From positions 62,001-126,000 of the forward strand of contig CANRKK010000001.1 in the NCBI GenBank assembly GCA_947631195.1: 64,000 nt of DNA, in the 5' to 3' direction. The notes beneath the pieces were generated by a model that saw nothing but the letters and a program-made list of their open reading frames with translations, was not told the origin of the DNA and made no database searches. Both the position numbers and the translations under genes were made by a program. Below, one piece after another: positions 18,491-27,350 of the stretch; position 1 is the first letter of the stretch, and every line of letters starts with the position of its first letter. The stretch is from an uncultured Clostridia bacterium. Its GTDB lineage: Bacteria; Bacillota; Clostridia; Christensenellales; Borkfalkiaceae.

Positions 18491-19924
18491 ATGGATTATT
18501 CGGTTTATCAAAACCCTTTGATTACAAGATATGCAAGCAAAGAAATGGCCGAAAATTTTTCGGACGCGAAAAGATTTAAACTTTGGCGTAAACTTTGGAT
18601 TGCCCTTGCCGAATCGGAGATGGAGCTTGGGTTAAATATAACTTCGGAGCAAGTGGAGGAAATGAAAAAGTACGCCGATGACGTAAACTTTGAGCTTGCC
18701 GAAAAGTACGAAAGGGAAGTCCGTCACGACGTTATGGCGCACGTAAAGGCTTTCGGGGCACAGGCGGCTTGCGCAATGCCGATAATTCACCTCGGCGCAA
18801 CGAGCTGTTTTGTGGACTGCAACTCGGAGCTTATCATTGCAAACGACGCCCTGCAGATAATTAGGACAAAACTTGTTAACGTAATCGATAAACTGACAAA
18901 ATTTGCAATAAAATATAAAAATTTGCCTACGCTGGGGTTTACGCACCTGCAGCCCGCGCAACTTACCACGGTCGGCAAGCGCGCAACGTTATGGATACAA
19001 GACCTCACAATGGACTATAACAGTCTTGTTAACCTGCAAAAATCCTTTAAACTCCGCGGGGTTAAGGGGACGACGGGCACGCAGGCCAGCTTTATGGAAC
19101 TTTTCGGCGGAGACGAGGACAAAGTCAAAGAGCTTGAAAAGAAAGTTGTATCAAAACTCGGTTTTGATAAAGTTTACGGCGTTACGGGCCAGACTTATCC
19201 GAGGAAATTCGATTATAATATGCTCAGCGTTCTGTCGCAAATAGCCCAAAGCGCATATAAATTTTCAAACGACATCAGAATTTTGCAGAACATGAAAGAA
19301 ATCGAGGAGCCGTTCGAAAAATCTCAAATCGGATCCTCGGCAATGGCCTACAAGCGCAACCCGATGAGGTGCGAAAGAATGGGCTCTCTGGCAAGGTATG
19401 TGATTTCGCTTCCCGCAAATTGCGCAATCACGGCGGGAACGCAGTGGTTTGAGAGAACTCTTGACGATTCGGCAAACAGAAGAATAGTAATTGCGCAGGC
19501 ATTTCTTGCGCTTGACGGCATACTCAATATCTATATGAACGTAGCTGAAAATCTTGTCGTGTACGATAAGGTCATTGCAAAGCATATCGCCGCCGAACTT
19601 CCCTTTATGGCTACCGAAAATATTATGATGGAATGTGTAAAGGCGGGCGGCAACAGGCAGGAACTCCACGAAAGGATAAGGGTGCTTTCCATGGAGGCAG
19701 GCAAAAACGTAAAGGAAGAAGGGAAAGAAAACAATCTCATTGAACTTATAAAGGGCGACAGCCTCTTTGCTGCGGTGCACGATAAACTTAATGAGATTTT
19801 GAATGCAGAAAATTTTATCGGCAGGGCGCCCTCGCAGGTTGTGGAATTCATTGAAAACGAAGTTCGCCCGATATTGGCCGACAACGCCGAATTGCTCGGC
19901 AAAAGCGGCCGTGTTGATGTGTAA
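18491..19924 (+). CDS. purB: Adenylosuccinate lyase
   Basis: PurB acts twice in purine synthesis, splitting SAICAR and adenylosuccinate with release of fumarate. The family signature is GSSAMAYKRNPMRCERMGSLAR near residue 280; HDVMAHVKAF and the TSCFVDC region carry further active-site residues. I start at the ATG at 18491 (MDYSVYQNPLITRYA, with CGGAG upstream), because the track start at 18428 lies inside the cyclophilin gene. Length is 477 residues. It stands alone here without other pur genes. Confidence 0.97.
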   Translation: MDYSVYQNPLITRYASKEMAENFSDAKRFKLWRKLWIALAESEMELGLNITSEQVEEMKKYADDVNFELAEKYEREVRHDVMAHVKAFGAQAACAMPIIHLGATSCFVDCNSELIIANDALQIIRTKLVNVIDKLTKFAIKYKNLPTLGFTHLQPAQLTTVGKRATLWIQDLTMDYNSLVNLQKSFKLRGVKGTTGTQASFMELFGGDEDKVKELEKKVVSKLGFDKVYGVTGQTYPRKFDYNMLSVLSQIAQSAYKFSNDIRILQNMKEIEEPFEKSQIGSSAMAYKRNPMRCERMGSLARYVISLPANCAITAGTQWFERTLDDSANRRIVIAQAFLALDGILNIYMNVAENLVVYDKVIAKHIAAELPFMATENIMMECVKAGGNRQELHERIRVLSMEAGKNVKEEGKENNLIELIKGDSLFAAVHDKLNEILNAENFIGRAPSQVVEFIENEVRPILADNAELLGKSGRVDV

Positions 19925-19932
19925 AACACGCT

Positions 19933-19951
19933 ATTATGTCACGCATAGTAC
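19933..19951 (-). repeat. Dispersed repeat, copy 2 (after purB)
   Basis: The minus strand reads GTACTATGCGTGACATAAT, identical to copies 1 and 4. It is intergenic, nine bases after the purB stop. Confidence 0.9.
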
Positions 19952-20006
19952 ATAATATTTAGCCAAAATTAATATATTTTAGTTAAAATTAATACAAATA
20001 GAAACA

Positions 20007-20035
20007 AAAAATCCCAACGCGAAATGTTGGGATTT
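20007..20035 (-). terminator. Terminator of tRNA-Trp (possibly also of purB)
   Basis: The minus strand has AATCCCAAC/GTTGGGATT followed by TTTTTT directly after the tRNA CCA end. The plus strand has a shorter T-run, so the element may also serve purB. Confidence 0.85.
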
Positions 20036-20110
20036 TGGCAGGGGAGACACGATTCGAACATGCAACCGACGGTTTTGGAGACCGCGACTCTACCGTTGAG
20101 CTACTCCCCT
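20036..20110 (-). tRNA. trnW: tRNA-Trp (anticodon CCA), 3' CCA encoded
   Basis: The minus strand folds as a full cloverleaf: acceptor AGGGGAG/CTCCCCT, D-arm GCTC/GAGT, anticodon stem GCGGT/ACCGT with loop CTCCAAA (anticodon CCA) and the T-loop sequence GTTCGAATC. The terminal CCA is encoded. It is transcribed against its protein-coding neighbours. Confidence 0.96.
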
Positions 20111-20177
20111 AAGATTTATTACCTTTAAATTATATAATATCGTTTGAAATTAGTCAACTGATTTTGGAGAATAAATT

Positions 20178-20987
20178 ATGAAGAAAAAGTTTAAGCTCGG
20201 CGTCATAGGATGTGGCTTTATCGGGGCCGCACTCGTTAAGGGCGTGGTATTGTCCGATTACTTGGGCGCCAAAAAAGTTGTCGTTAGCGATATAGTTGAA
20301 TCTTGCCTCGATTCAATTGACGATACCGGGGTCTACACCTGTAACAGCAACCGTTATGTCGCCGAAAACAGCGAATTCCTTGTTTTGGCCGTCAGACCCC
20401 AACATTTTGCCAATGTTTTAAAGAGTTTGGGCGATTACAAGCCTTCTAAAATTATATCTGTAATGTCGGGGGTAACCAAACTTTCAATAAAAAAGGCCTT
20501 TGGCGGCGATGCAAAAGTCGCAAGGTGCGCGCCCAATTTGCCCTGCGCAATCGGAAGCGGTGTTACGGCCGTCGATATGTCTGATTTTGATGACAACATA
20601 GACGATACCGATTTTATTTTTAACGTTTTTAACAGTTTGGGAACGGTTGTAAGCCTTGACGAAAGCAAAATGGACGCAGTAAGCGGTATAAGCGGCAGCG
20701 GTCCCGTATATGCGTTTATGCTGATTGACGGTTTAACCGACGCGGGTGTAAAACACGGACTGACCAAGGAGGAGGCCCAAACGCTCGCCGTGCAGACGGT
20801 TTTGGGCGCGGCGGAAATGGTTCAGCGCGGCGACGAAACGGTAGCCGACCTTACCATGAAAGCGTGCAATAAGGGCGGCAGCGCCATTGAAGCCGTTAAA
20901 GTGTTGGAAGAAAACAATTTCCGCGGAGTAGTGTATCATGCCGTCACTGCGAGCGTAAATAAATCGAAAGAGCTGTCCAAACAATGA
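20178..20987 (+). CDS. proC: Pyrroline-5-carboxylate reductase
   Basis: ProC carries out the last step of proline synthesis, reducing P5C with NAD(P)H. The Rossmann motif GVIGCGFIGAAL is at the N-terminus, followed by LAVRPQHF and the family block MDAVSGISGSGPVYAFMLIDGLTDAGVKHGL with TMKACNKGGSAIEAVK near the C-terminus. It has 269 residues. The stop overlaps the rnhA start by four bases (ATGA), so the two are co-translated. No proA/proB genes are nearby. Confidence 0.96.
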   Translation: MKKKFKLGVIGCGFIGAALVKGVVLSDYLGAKKVVVSDIVESCLDSIDDTGVYTCNSNRYVAENSEFLVLAVRPQHFANVLKSLGDYKPSKIISVMSGVTKLSIKKAFGGDAKVARCAPNLPCAIGSGVTAVDMSDFDDNIDDTDFIFNVFNSLGTVVSLDESKMDAVSGISGSGPVYAFMLIDGLTDAGVKHGLTKEEAQTLAVQTVLGAAEMVQRGDETVADLTMKACNKGGSAIEAVKVLEENNFRGVVYHAVTASVNKSKELSKQ

Positions 20988-21427
20988 AAAAAGTGATTTT
21001 GTACACCGACGGCGCATGTTCGGGGAATCCCGGAATCGGCGGCTGGGGGGCCGTGTTGATATATAGGGGCATTGAAAAGCGTATTTCGGGCGCCGACGGC
21101 TCCACAACAAACAACCGCATGGAAATCACGGCTGTAATCGAGGGACTTAAATGTCTTAAAGAGCCATGCGAAGTAGACGTCTACAGCGATTCGGCTTATA
21201 CTGTAAACGCATTTTTGAACGGCTGGATTGACGAATGGGTTAAAAACGGTTTTAAAAAGGCGGACAATAAGCCCGTTCTCAACGAGGATTTGTGGAGAGA
21301 GCTGCTCGGGCTGACGTCAATCCACAAGGTCAATTTTGCAAAAGTAAAGGGGCACGCGGACGATAAGTACAACAATATATGCGACAAACTCGCCACAGAC
21401 GCAGTCAAAAATTATAAACCCGACTAA
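20984..21427 (+). CDS. rnhA: Ribonuclease HI
   Basis: RNase HI cuts the RNA strand of RNA-DNA hybrids. The catalytic acidic residues are in YTDGACSGNPGIGGWG (Asp), NNRMEITAVIEGL (Glu), VYSDSAYTVNAF (Asp) and the C-terminal GHADDKYNN (Asp, with the His loop). At 147 residues it is a minimal enzyme without the hybrid-binding domain. It is translationally coupled to proC. Confidence 0.96.
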   Translation: MKKVILYTDGACSGNPGIGGWGAVLIYRGIEKRISGADGSTTNNRMEITAVIEGLKCLKEPCEVDVYSDSAYTVNAFLNGWIDEWVKNGFKKADNKPVLNEDLWRELLGLTSIHKVNFAKVKGHADDKYNNICDKLATDAVKNYKPD

Positions 21428-21462
21428 TATTTATTACAAAATTAAATATAATAATAGTGTTA

Positions 21463-22368
21463 ATGAAAGGTACAGACGTTCTTAAACACATTATTAATAT
21501 ATTGGCAGTTGTACTATTCGGTGCGGTTGCCTTTCTTTTTATCGCCTACGGGCTGGCGTATAAAAACGTCGACTTTATAGAGGAATATTTTTACCTGTTG
21601 TTTTGGCTTACTTTTGCCGTGTGCGCGGCAACCGTATTTGCCGGCATTTTATTCTATATATTCAAAAAACGTTCCGTATTCCGCTTGATTGTGTGCTTTT
21701 TGGTATTTGCGGACATATGTGCAGCCGTTTTTTTCTTTTTGTGCGCCACAGGTCTGCTTGCAACAATCAACAGCGTTGAGGCGCTGCGGGAATATATAAC
21801 CAACGCCGGCAGTTTGGCCGCGCTCATCTATATCAGTTTTTGTCTCTTGCAGGTCATTCTGCTGCCTGTACCGGGTTCGGTTGCTGTCGCCGTGGGCGTA
21901 GCGATGTTCGGACCGTGGAAGTGTGCGATATTTGCTTTTATAGGAATTATAATCGGCTCATTTATTGCCTTTGGCGTGGGGAGATGGATAGGATATAAAG
22001 CCGTATGCTGGATAGTTGGCAAGGACAGCCTCGATAAGTGGCTCGAAAAATTAAAGGGTAAGGATTATCTTATTCTTTCGATTATGTTTCTGCTGCCGAT
22101 GTTCCCCGACGACATTCTATGCTTTGTGGCGGGATTGTCGTCCATGACATGGCGCTATTTTGTGGTGATGATAATTTTGACCCGCGCTATTTCCGTCGTT
22201 TCGACGGCATATTCGTTTGAATTGATACCTTTTACTACGTGGTGGGGGATACTTACCTGGATACTTCTTGCCGGGTTGGTGGCGCTTACTTTCTGGCTGG
22301 TTATCAAATATTCGGATAAAATTGACAATTTTATAAAAAACAAGCTTAAAATGAGCAAAGGTGACTGA
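21463..22368 (+). CDS. TVP38/TMEM64 (SNARE-associated, DedA-like) membrane protein
   Basis: Integral membrane protein of the DedA/VTT superfamily, members of which are implicated in lipid scrambling or transport; the substrate here is unknown. About six hydrophobic segments are visible. The family motif is present: LPVPGSVAVAVGVAMFGPWKCAIFAFIGIIIG followed by GVGRWIGYKAV, and MFLLPMFPDDILCFVAGLSSM. The start is uncertain: the track uses GTG at 21457, I prefer ATG at 21463; neither has a clear ribosome binding site. The stop codon lies in the loop of its own terminator. Confidence 0.85.
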   Translation: MKGTDVLKHIINILAVVLFGAVAFLFIAYGLAYKNVDFIEEYFYLLFWLTFAVCAATVFAGILFYIFKKRSVFRLIVCFLVFADICAAVFFFLCATGLLATINSVEALREYITNAGSLAALIYISFCLLQVILLPVPGSVAVAVGVAMFGPWKCAIFAFIGIIIGSFIAFGVGRWIGYKAVCWIVGKDSLDKWLEKLKGKDYLILSIMFLLPMFPDDILCFVAGLSSMTWRYFVVMIILTRAISVVSTAYSFELIPFTTWWGILTWILLAGLVALTFWLVIKYSDKIDNFIKNKLKMSKGD

Positions 22369-22384
22369 ATTGTCACCTTTTTTG
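22356..22384 (+). terminator. Terminator overlapping the stop of the TVP38-like gene
   Basis: AAAGGTGAC/GTCACCTTT flanks the TGA stop and is followed by TTTTG. The coding end and the terminator share sequence. Confidence 0.88.
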
Positions 22385-22431
22385 TTTTATTAAAACAAAA
22401 AATTTTCAGGATAAATTTTTTTTAAATTAAG

Positions 22432-22459
22432 TTGCTTTTAATAATATTAATGCTAAAAT
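22432..22459 (+). promoter_or_regulatory. Promoter of the Na+ decarboxylase operon
   Basis: TTGCTT, 16 bases and TAAAAT, located 35 bases before the first start codon. Confidence 0.55.
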
Positions 22460-22493
22460 GATATATGAGGAAATTTGGCATTCAGGAGAAATT

Positions 22494-23870
22494 ATGGACA
22501 AAATCAGCTTATTGCAAAAGCGTAAGCAAGATCTTTTAAACGCAGGCGCGGACATCCGCAAGGATATAATGGCGCTCATCGATGAGGACAGTTTTGTTGA
22601 ATTGTCCACATTCAGTTTTTCAAAAAATGACTTTTACGGCGAAGAAGCGCAGGGAGAGGGAGTCGTAACCGGTTTTGCAACCATAAACGACTATCCTTTT
22701 TATATTATTGCCCAAAATCCCGCCGTACTTTTGGGCGGCGTAAGCAAGGCGGCCTGTGAAAAAATCGAGAAGTGCCTCAACCAGGCGGAAAAAGCGTCAA
22801 CTCCCGTGATTTGGTTGTTGTCGTCTTACGGTGTGCAGCTTGGCGAGGGAGTAAACGTTTTGGAAGGGCTTGCAACGCTCATTTTGAAGAGTTCGCAACT
22901 CAAAGGCAGCGTGGTTCAGTATCTTATTGTAAACGGTGAAGTTTACGGTCAACTTTCGGTTCTTGCCGGGATTTGCGATTTTACCTATTTTATAGACAAA
23001 AAAAGCGTTCTTGCCGTAAACAGTCCTTTGGTGATATCCGCAGCCAACGGCGTTAACGTGTCAAAATTTCAGGTGGGAAGCGCGGAAGGGCTTAAAAATG
23101 CTAACCTCGCAACGTTTGTAGTAAAGGACTTGGGTGAGATTAAAAGCAGCATAGCCGAAATTACTGAAATCATTTCAGTTCCCGTAATTGACAGCGACGA
23201 GCTGAACGAAGTCATTCCCGAACTTGATAAAGCTCCCGATATGGCGTCGTTTTTGAAAGTTTTTGACAAGGATACGGCGATAGAGCTCGGCGTGGGATAT
23301 GCTTCTGAGCTCAAATGTTATCTTGGCAGAGTGGGCGGCATTGCCGTTGCGGCCGTTGTTTTTGAATATGGAACGGGCGTTGAACTGACGGCGCAAAATA
23401 TGCGCAAACTTAAAGACTTTGCCGAATTTGCGTCCTGCTACGGTCTCCCGTACGTAACTTTTGTAAATTCACTTGGAATTAAGGCCGACCTTGCAACCAA
23501 TAACAGTCCTGTTTTAAAGGAAATTGCCGAGTATGTTTCCATACTCGACTGCATAGACGCCGCAAAAATCTCCGTTATCTATGGCAAAGCGATAGGTTTG
23601 GGCTATACGCTGTTTGCCGCAAAATCTATGGGCTATGACTACAGTTATGCCTTTGCCAATGGCAAAATTGCGCTGTTCGACAGCGTTCAGGGCGCGGAGA
23701 TCGAGTATGCCGGGGACAAAAAGGCCGACAAGGCTAAACTTGCCGAAAAGTACGCGGACGAAAATTCTGACCCAGTAAATGCGGCAAAGGGCGGATATAT
23801 CGATAACATAATCCAACCCTCTCTCGTAAAACAATATTTAATTGCGTCGTTGCAGATGCTCTTAAAGTGA
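22494..23870 (+). CDS. Divergent biotin-dependent carboxyltransferase (MmdA/PccB-like) subunit
   Basis: The fold resembles the crotonase-type carboxyltransferase of methylmalonyl-CoA decarboxylase or propionyl-CoA carboxylase: an N-terminal MALIDEDSFVELSTF block, GEGVVTGFATINDYPFYIIAQNP, then a C-terminal half ending in SYAFANGKIALFDSVQGAEIEY. The glycine-rich oxyanion-hole motifs are altered. The usual NDSGGARIQEG reads LSSYGVQLGEG, and the second-half GGAY-type motif reads GLGY. At 458 residues it is about 50 shorter than MmdA. I use ATG 22494 (AGGAGAA upstream), not the track start. As the first gene before OadG-, biotin carrier-, OadB- and OadA-like genes it clearly belongs to the complex, but its activity is uncertain. 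Confidence 0.75.
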   Translation: MDKISLLQKRKQDLLNAGADIRKDIMALIDEDSFVELSTFSFSKNDFYGEEAQGEGVVTGFATINDYPFYIIAQNPAVLLGGVSKAACEKIEKCLNQAEKASTPVIWLLSSYGVQLGEGVNVLEGLATLILKSSQLKGSVVQYLIVNGEVYGQLSVLAGICDFTYFIDKKSVLAVNSPLVISAANGVNVSKFQVGSAEGLKNANLATFVVKDLGEIKSSIAEITEIISVPVIDSDELNEVIPELDKAPDMASFLKVFDKDTAIELGVGYASELKCYLGRVGGIAVAAVVFEYGTGVELTAQNMRKLKDFAEFASCYGLPYVTFVNSLGIKADLATNNSPVLKEIAEYVSILDCIDAAKISVIYGKAIGLGYTLFAAKSMGYDYSYAFANGKIALFDSVQGAEIEYAGDKKADKAKLAEKYADENSDPVNAAKGGYIDNIIQPSLVKQYLIASLQMLLK

Positions 23871-23877
23871 GGTACAC

Positions 23878-24240
23878 ATGAATAACTTGTTGCTCGATAT
23901 AGTCCAAGGGGAGAATGGCAGTTTTTATTTCAGCGATTTCCCCGAGGCGTTGATATATGCGTTATTGGGCTTTTTGATAGTGTTTGCGGGCATTGCAATA
24001 ATCATAGCGGTGATCTGGCTGATAGGGCTTTTGATGCGAAAAACCAATAATTTAGCTTTTTTGACAAACAGAAAACAGAAGCCCAAATCCGTTGAAAAAA
24101 CAGAGGAAACAAAACCCGTAACCGAAAGCGATGAAGTGCCCGATGAGGTTAAAGCGGCAATAATCGCGGCAATTATGGCGTATTATGAAACCGAACAGCC
24201 CCAATGCGAATTTAAAGTTAAAAGAATCAAGAGGATATAA
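23878..24240 (+). CDS. oadG: OadG-like small membrane subunit of Na+-translocating decarboxylase
   Basis: Gamma-type subunits hold together the membrane beta subunit and the cytoplasmic carboxyltransferase and may carry zinc. The 120-residue protein has one transmembrane segment (about residues 28-52, ALIYALLGFLIVFAGIAII), a charged Pro/Glu/Lys linker and the typical C-terminus EVKAAIIAAIMAYYE ... FKVKRIKRI. It lies seven bases after the carboxyltransferase gene and 12 before the biotin carrier gene. Confidence 0.85.
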   Translation: MNNLLLDIVQGENGSFYFSDFPEALIYALLGFLIVFAGIAIIIAVIWLIGLLMRKTNNLAFLTNRKQKPKSVEKTEETKPVTESDEVPDEVKAAIIAAIMAYYETEQPQCEFKVKRIKRI

Positions 24241-24252
24241 GGAGAAATTGTT

Positions 24253-24606
24253 ATGCGTAATTTTGTTGTGACTATTGACGGAAAAAGCTATCAGGTAGCG
24301 GTGGAAGAAGTCGGCGGCGAGGCGGGCCATGCCGATAATGTTCCCGCAAAACAGCCTGTCGACGCCCAGCCTGCAAAGACGACAACTGTTGCAAACGGCG
24401 AAAAGATTTTGTCGCCCTTCCCCGGGATGATTAAAAATATACTTGTAGCAGACGGCGCAACGGTCAAAAAGGACCAGCCCGTAATCGTGCTCGAGGCGAT
24501 GAAGATGGACAATGAAATAACCGCGCCCTGCGACGGAAAAATAACGTTGAGCGTTGCAAAAGGCGCAAACGTAGAAACAAATTCTTTGTTGGCGGTTATA
24601 GGCTGA
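24253..24606 (+). CDS. Biotin carboxyl carrier protein of the decarboxylase complex
   Basis: Carries the carboxyl group on biotin between the carboxyltransferase and the membrane decarboxylase. The C-terminal biotinyl domain has the EAMKMDNEI motif with the biotinylated lysine and the preceding PFPGMIKNILV half-barrel. A flexible Pro-Ala linker (about residues 27-50) precedes it, allowing the swinging arm to move. At 117 residues it is a stand-alone carrier, consistent with the OadA-like protein lacking its own biotin domain. Confidence 0.95.
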   Translation: MRNFVVTIDGKSYQVAVEEVGGEAGHADNVPAKQPVDAQPAKTTTVANGEKILSPFPGMIKNILVADGATVKKDQPVIVLEAMKMDNEITAPCDGKITLSVAKGANVETNSLLAVIG

Positions 24607-24617
24607 GCGGAGGAAAT

Positions 24618-25859
24618 ATGAGTTTACTTCAAGTAAACTTTGGCGGAATATTCGGCGGACTGTACGAGCAGATGGGCTTTGTGCAGGGCAGCTGGCAGAA
24701 CTATGTGATGCTTTTGATTTCCTTTGTTCTGATGTATCTCGCCATAGTTAAAAAATTCGAGCCCATGCTCCTTCTGCCGATCGCGTTCGGAATGTTCCTC
24801 ATAAACATTCCCGGCGCCGAGCATGTGCTTTGGGGCGTTCATCCCGAAGGCAACAACTCGTATGACGCGGTTGAACCTGCCTCGCGCGGGCTGTTGTGGT
24901 ATCTGTACTTCGGCGTCGATAAGGTTATTTATCCGCCGCTCATTTTCCTCGGGATAGGCGCAATGACGGACTTCGGCCCCTTGATTGCCAATCCCAAGAG
25001 TATGCTTATAGGCGCAGGCGCACAGCTTGGGATATTCGTTGCGTTTATTCTCGCCATTGCGTTTGGTTTTTCGGTGGCGGCAGCTGCGGCGATAGCCATT
25101 ATCGGTGGCGCGGACGGCCCTACGGCAATTTTGGTAACAACCAAACTGTCGGCCGATCTGTTGCCGATGATTGCAATAGCGGCCTATTCGTATATGGCGC
25201 TTATACCTATAATACAAAAGCCGCTTATGAAATTGCTTACTACCAAAAAGGAGAGAATGATTAGAATGAAGCCTCTCCGCCAGGTAAGCAAAATCGAAAA
25301 GATACTTTTCCCCATAATCGTTACTTTGGTGATGGGAATAATATTGCCCGATTCCATTGCGCTTTTAGGTATGTTGATGCTCGGCAATCTGTTAAAGGAG
25401 TCGGGGGTTGTTGACAGACTTTCCACACAGGCGCAAAACGGGTTGATGAATACGATAACGATCTTTTTGGGAATAGCTGTGGGTTGCAAGGCAAAGGGAG
25501 AATTGTTTTTGCAGTTGCAGACCCTTGAGATAATTGCTATAGGGCTGTTTGCCTTTATAATGGGCACGATAGGCGGCCTGCTTGTGGCAAAAATCATGTG
25601 CAAACTTACCAAAGGACAAATCAATCCGCTAATCGGTTCGGCCGGGGTTTCGGCGGTTCCGATGGCGGCGAGGATTTCAGAGGACGTCGGGCGGCAATAT
25701 GATCCGCAAAACCATCTTTTGATGCATGCAATGGGGCCGAACGTAGCGGGAGTTATCGGGTCGGCAATAGCCGCAGGCGTACTGCTTGCATGCTTCGGAG
25801 GATATTTTGACGGGCAGGCCGTGCAGGCGGCAATACAATCGATTACGGCAATAGCTTAA
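24618..25859 (+). CDS. oadB: Na+-translocating decarboxylase beta subunit (OadB/MmdB/GcdB family)
   Basis: Membrane subunit that decarboxylates carboxybiotin and uses the energy to export Na+. About ten hydrophobic segments are visible, with the family block GGADGPTAILVTTKLSADLL, whose Asp is essential in characterised homologues, and the GNLLKESGVVDRLSTQAQNGLMNTITIFLG region. Length, 413 residues, is typical. The family does not by itself distinguish oxaloacetate, methylmalonyl-CoA and glutaconyl-CoA pumps. Confidence 0.95.
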   Translation: MSLLQVNFGGIFGGLYEQMGFVQGSWQNYVMLLISFVLMYLAIVKKFEPMLLLPIAFGMFLINIPGAEHVLWGVHPEGNNSYDAVEPASRGLLWYLYFGVDKVIYPPLIFLGIGAMTDFGPLIANPKSMLIGAGAQLGIFVAFILAIAFGFSVAAAAAIAIIGGADGPTAILVTTKLSADLLPMIAIAAYSYMALIPIIQKPLMKLLTTKKERMIRMKPLRQVSKIEKILFPIIVTLVMGIILPDSIALLGMLMLGNLLKESGVVDRLSTQAQNGLMNTITIFLGIAVGCKAKGELFLQLQTLEIIAIGLFAFIMGTIGGLLVAKIMCKLTKGQINPLIGSAGVSAVPMAARISEDVGRQYDPQNHLLMHAMGPNVAGVIGSAIAAGVLLACFGGYFDGQAVQAAIQSITAIA

Positions 25860-25869
25860 CGGTGGAGAT

Positions 25870-27297
25870 ATGGAAGGTAAAAAAGTTTTAATAACGGATA
25901 CAATTTTGCGTGACGCGCACCAGTCGCACGCGGCAACAAGAATGAAGTTTGAAGAAATGGAGCCGATGTTGCCGCTCCTTGACGATATCGGCTATTATTC
26001 CCTTGAGGCATGGGGGGGAGCTACGTTCGATTCTTGTTTAAGATTTTTAAACGAGGATCCCTGGGAACGGCTCAGAAATCTTAAAAAATATTTGAAAAAG
26101 ACACCCATCCAGATGCTCTTGCGCGGACAGAATCTTTTAGGATACAGACATTATGCCGACGACGTGGTTGAAAAGTTTGTCGATAAATCAATCGAAAACG
26201 GAATAGGGGTGATAAGGCTCTTTGACGCCCTGAACGACCCGCGGAATCTCGAAGCGTCGGTAAACGCTATAAAAAAGTACGGAAAAGGCGGAAAATGCGT
26301 ATGCGAATGTGCAATTTCATACACGACAAGCCCCGTGCATACAACCGAATATTTTGTTAAACTTGCAAAGCAGTTTGAGGATATGGGCGCGGACAATATC
26401 TGCATAAAGGATATGGCAAATCTTTTATTGCCGTTCACCGCGTATGAGCTGGTAAAAGAGCTTAAAGCCGAACTGCGCCCCGAAACAAAAGTGCATCTGC
26501 ACACGCATAACACCACAGGCACGGGCGATATGATCAATCTTATGGCTATACAGGCCGGGGTTGACATTGTGGACTGCGCGCTGTCGCCGCTCGGTAACGG
26601 CACGTCCAACCCCGCAACCGAACCGTTGGTTGCAACTTTGAATGGCACCCCTTACGATACGGGCATAGATATTGAAAAACTTTTGCCTGCAGTCACCCAT
26701 TTCAAAAAGGTTGCCGCAAGGTTGGAAAAGGATGGATTCTTAAATCCTAAAGTCCGTTCGGTAGATATAAATACTCTCTTATACCAGGTGCCCGGCGGTA
26801 TGCTTTCAAATCTTATGAACCAGCTCAAACAGGCGGGCAAAGAGGATAAACTTTTGGAATGTCTTGCTGAAGTTCCCGTAGTCAGAAAGGACAGCGGCTA
26901 TCCGCCCCTTGTAACGCCCACAAGCCAAATTGTGGGGACGCAGGCCGTCTGGAACGTGCTTTTGGGCAGATACAAAACGATTACCGCCCAATTTAAAGAT
27001 TTGATTTTGGGAAAATACGGCGCGCTGTTGGGAAAGGAAAACGAAGAACTCGTCAAAAAGTGCACCGAGCATGGCGAGGAGCAAATAACCTGCCGTCCCG
27101 CCGACTTGCTGAAAGACGAATTCGGCGATTTGACAAACAAAGTAAAGGAAATGGGATTTTATACGCAGGAGGAAGACGTGCTCTCATATGCGCTGTTCCC
27201 CGAAGTTTCAACCAATTTTTTCAAATGGCGCAAGGCCAAAAATGTGGGCGTAGACGCCGATATGGCCGCAAATCCCAACAGAGTTTATCCCGTATAA
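25870..27297 (+). CDS. oadA: Oxaloacetate decarboxylase alpha / pyruvate carboxylase 5S-type carboxyltransferase
   Basis: TIM-barrel carboxyltransferase moving CO2 between oxaloacetate/pyruvate and biotin. Hallmarks are ILRDAHQSHAATRM (metal-binding Asp), LRGQNLLGYRHY, VIRLFDALND, the AMKM-independent catalytic region NICIKDMANLLLP (Lys) and the metal ligands HLHTHNTTGTGDM. It ends at 475 residues, after the conserved carboxyltransferase C-domain and without a biotinyl domain, which is provided in trans. With OadB, OadG and the carrier it should decarboxylate oxaloacetate to pyruvate coupled to Na+ export. With the upstream MmdA-like subunit it could instead resemble a transcarboxylase. Confidence 0.93.
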   Translation: MEGKKVLITDTILRDAHQSHAATRMKFEEMEPMLPLLDDIGYYSLEAWGGATFDSCLRFLNEDPWERLRNLKKYLKKTPIQMLLRGQNLLGYRHYADDVVEKFVDKSIENGIGVIRLFDALNDPRNLEASVNAIKKYGKGGKCVCECAISYTTSPVHTTEYFVKLAKQFEDMGADNICIKDMANLLLPFTAYELVKELKAELRPETKVHLHTHNTTGTGDMINLMAIQAGVDIVDCALSPLGNGTSNPATEPLVATLNGTPYDTGIDIEKLLPAVTHFKKVAARLEKDGFLNPKVRSVDINTLLYQVPGGMLSNLMNQLKQAGKEDKLLECLAEVPVVRKDSGYPPLVTPTSQIVGTQAVWNVLLGRYKTITAQFKDLILGKYGALLGKENEELVKKCTEHGEEQITCRPADLLKDEFGDLTNKVKEMGFYTQEEDVLSYALFPEVSTNFFKWRKAKNVGVDADMAANPNRVYPV

Positions 27298-27310
27298 GGT
27301 TTTAATAAAG

Positions 27311-27350
27311 CGGCGTGGGCAAGCGATGTTCACGCCGTAAGGTTTTATTT
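27311..27350 (+). terminator. Possible weak terminator or intergenic hairpin after oadA
   Basis: CGGCGTG pairs with CACGCCG over a 13-base loop and is followed by TAAGGTTTTATTT. The AAGG there also serves the next gene, so this may be a partial terminator. Confidence 0.45.
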
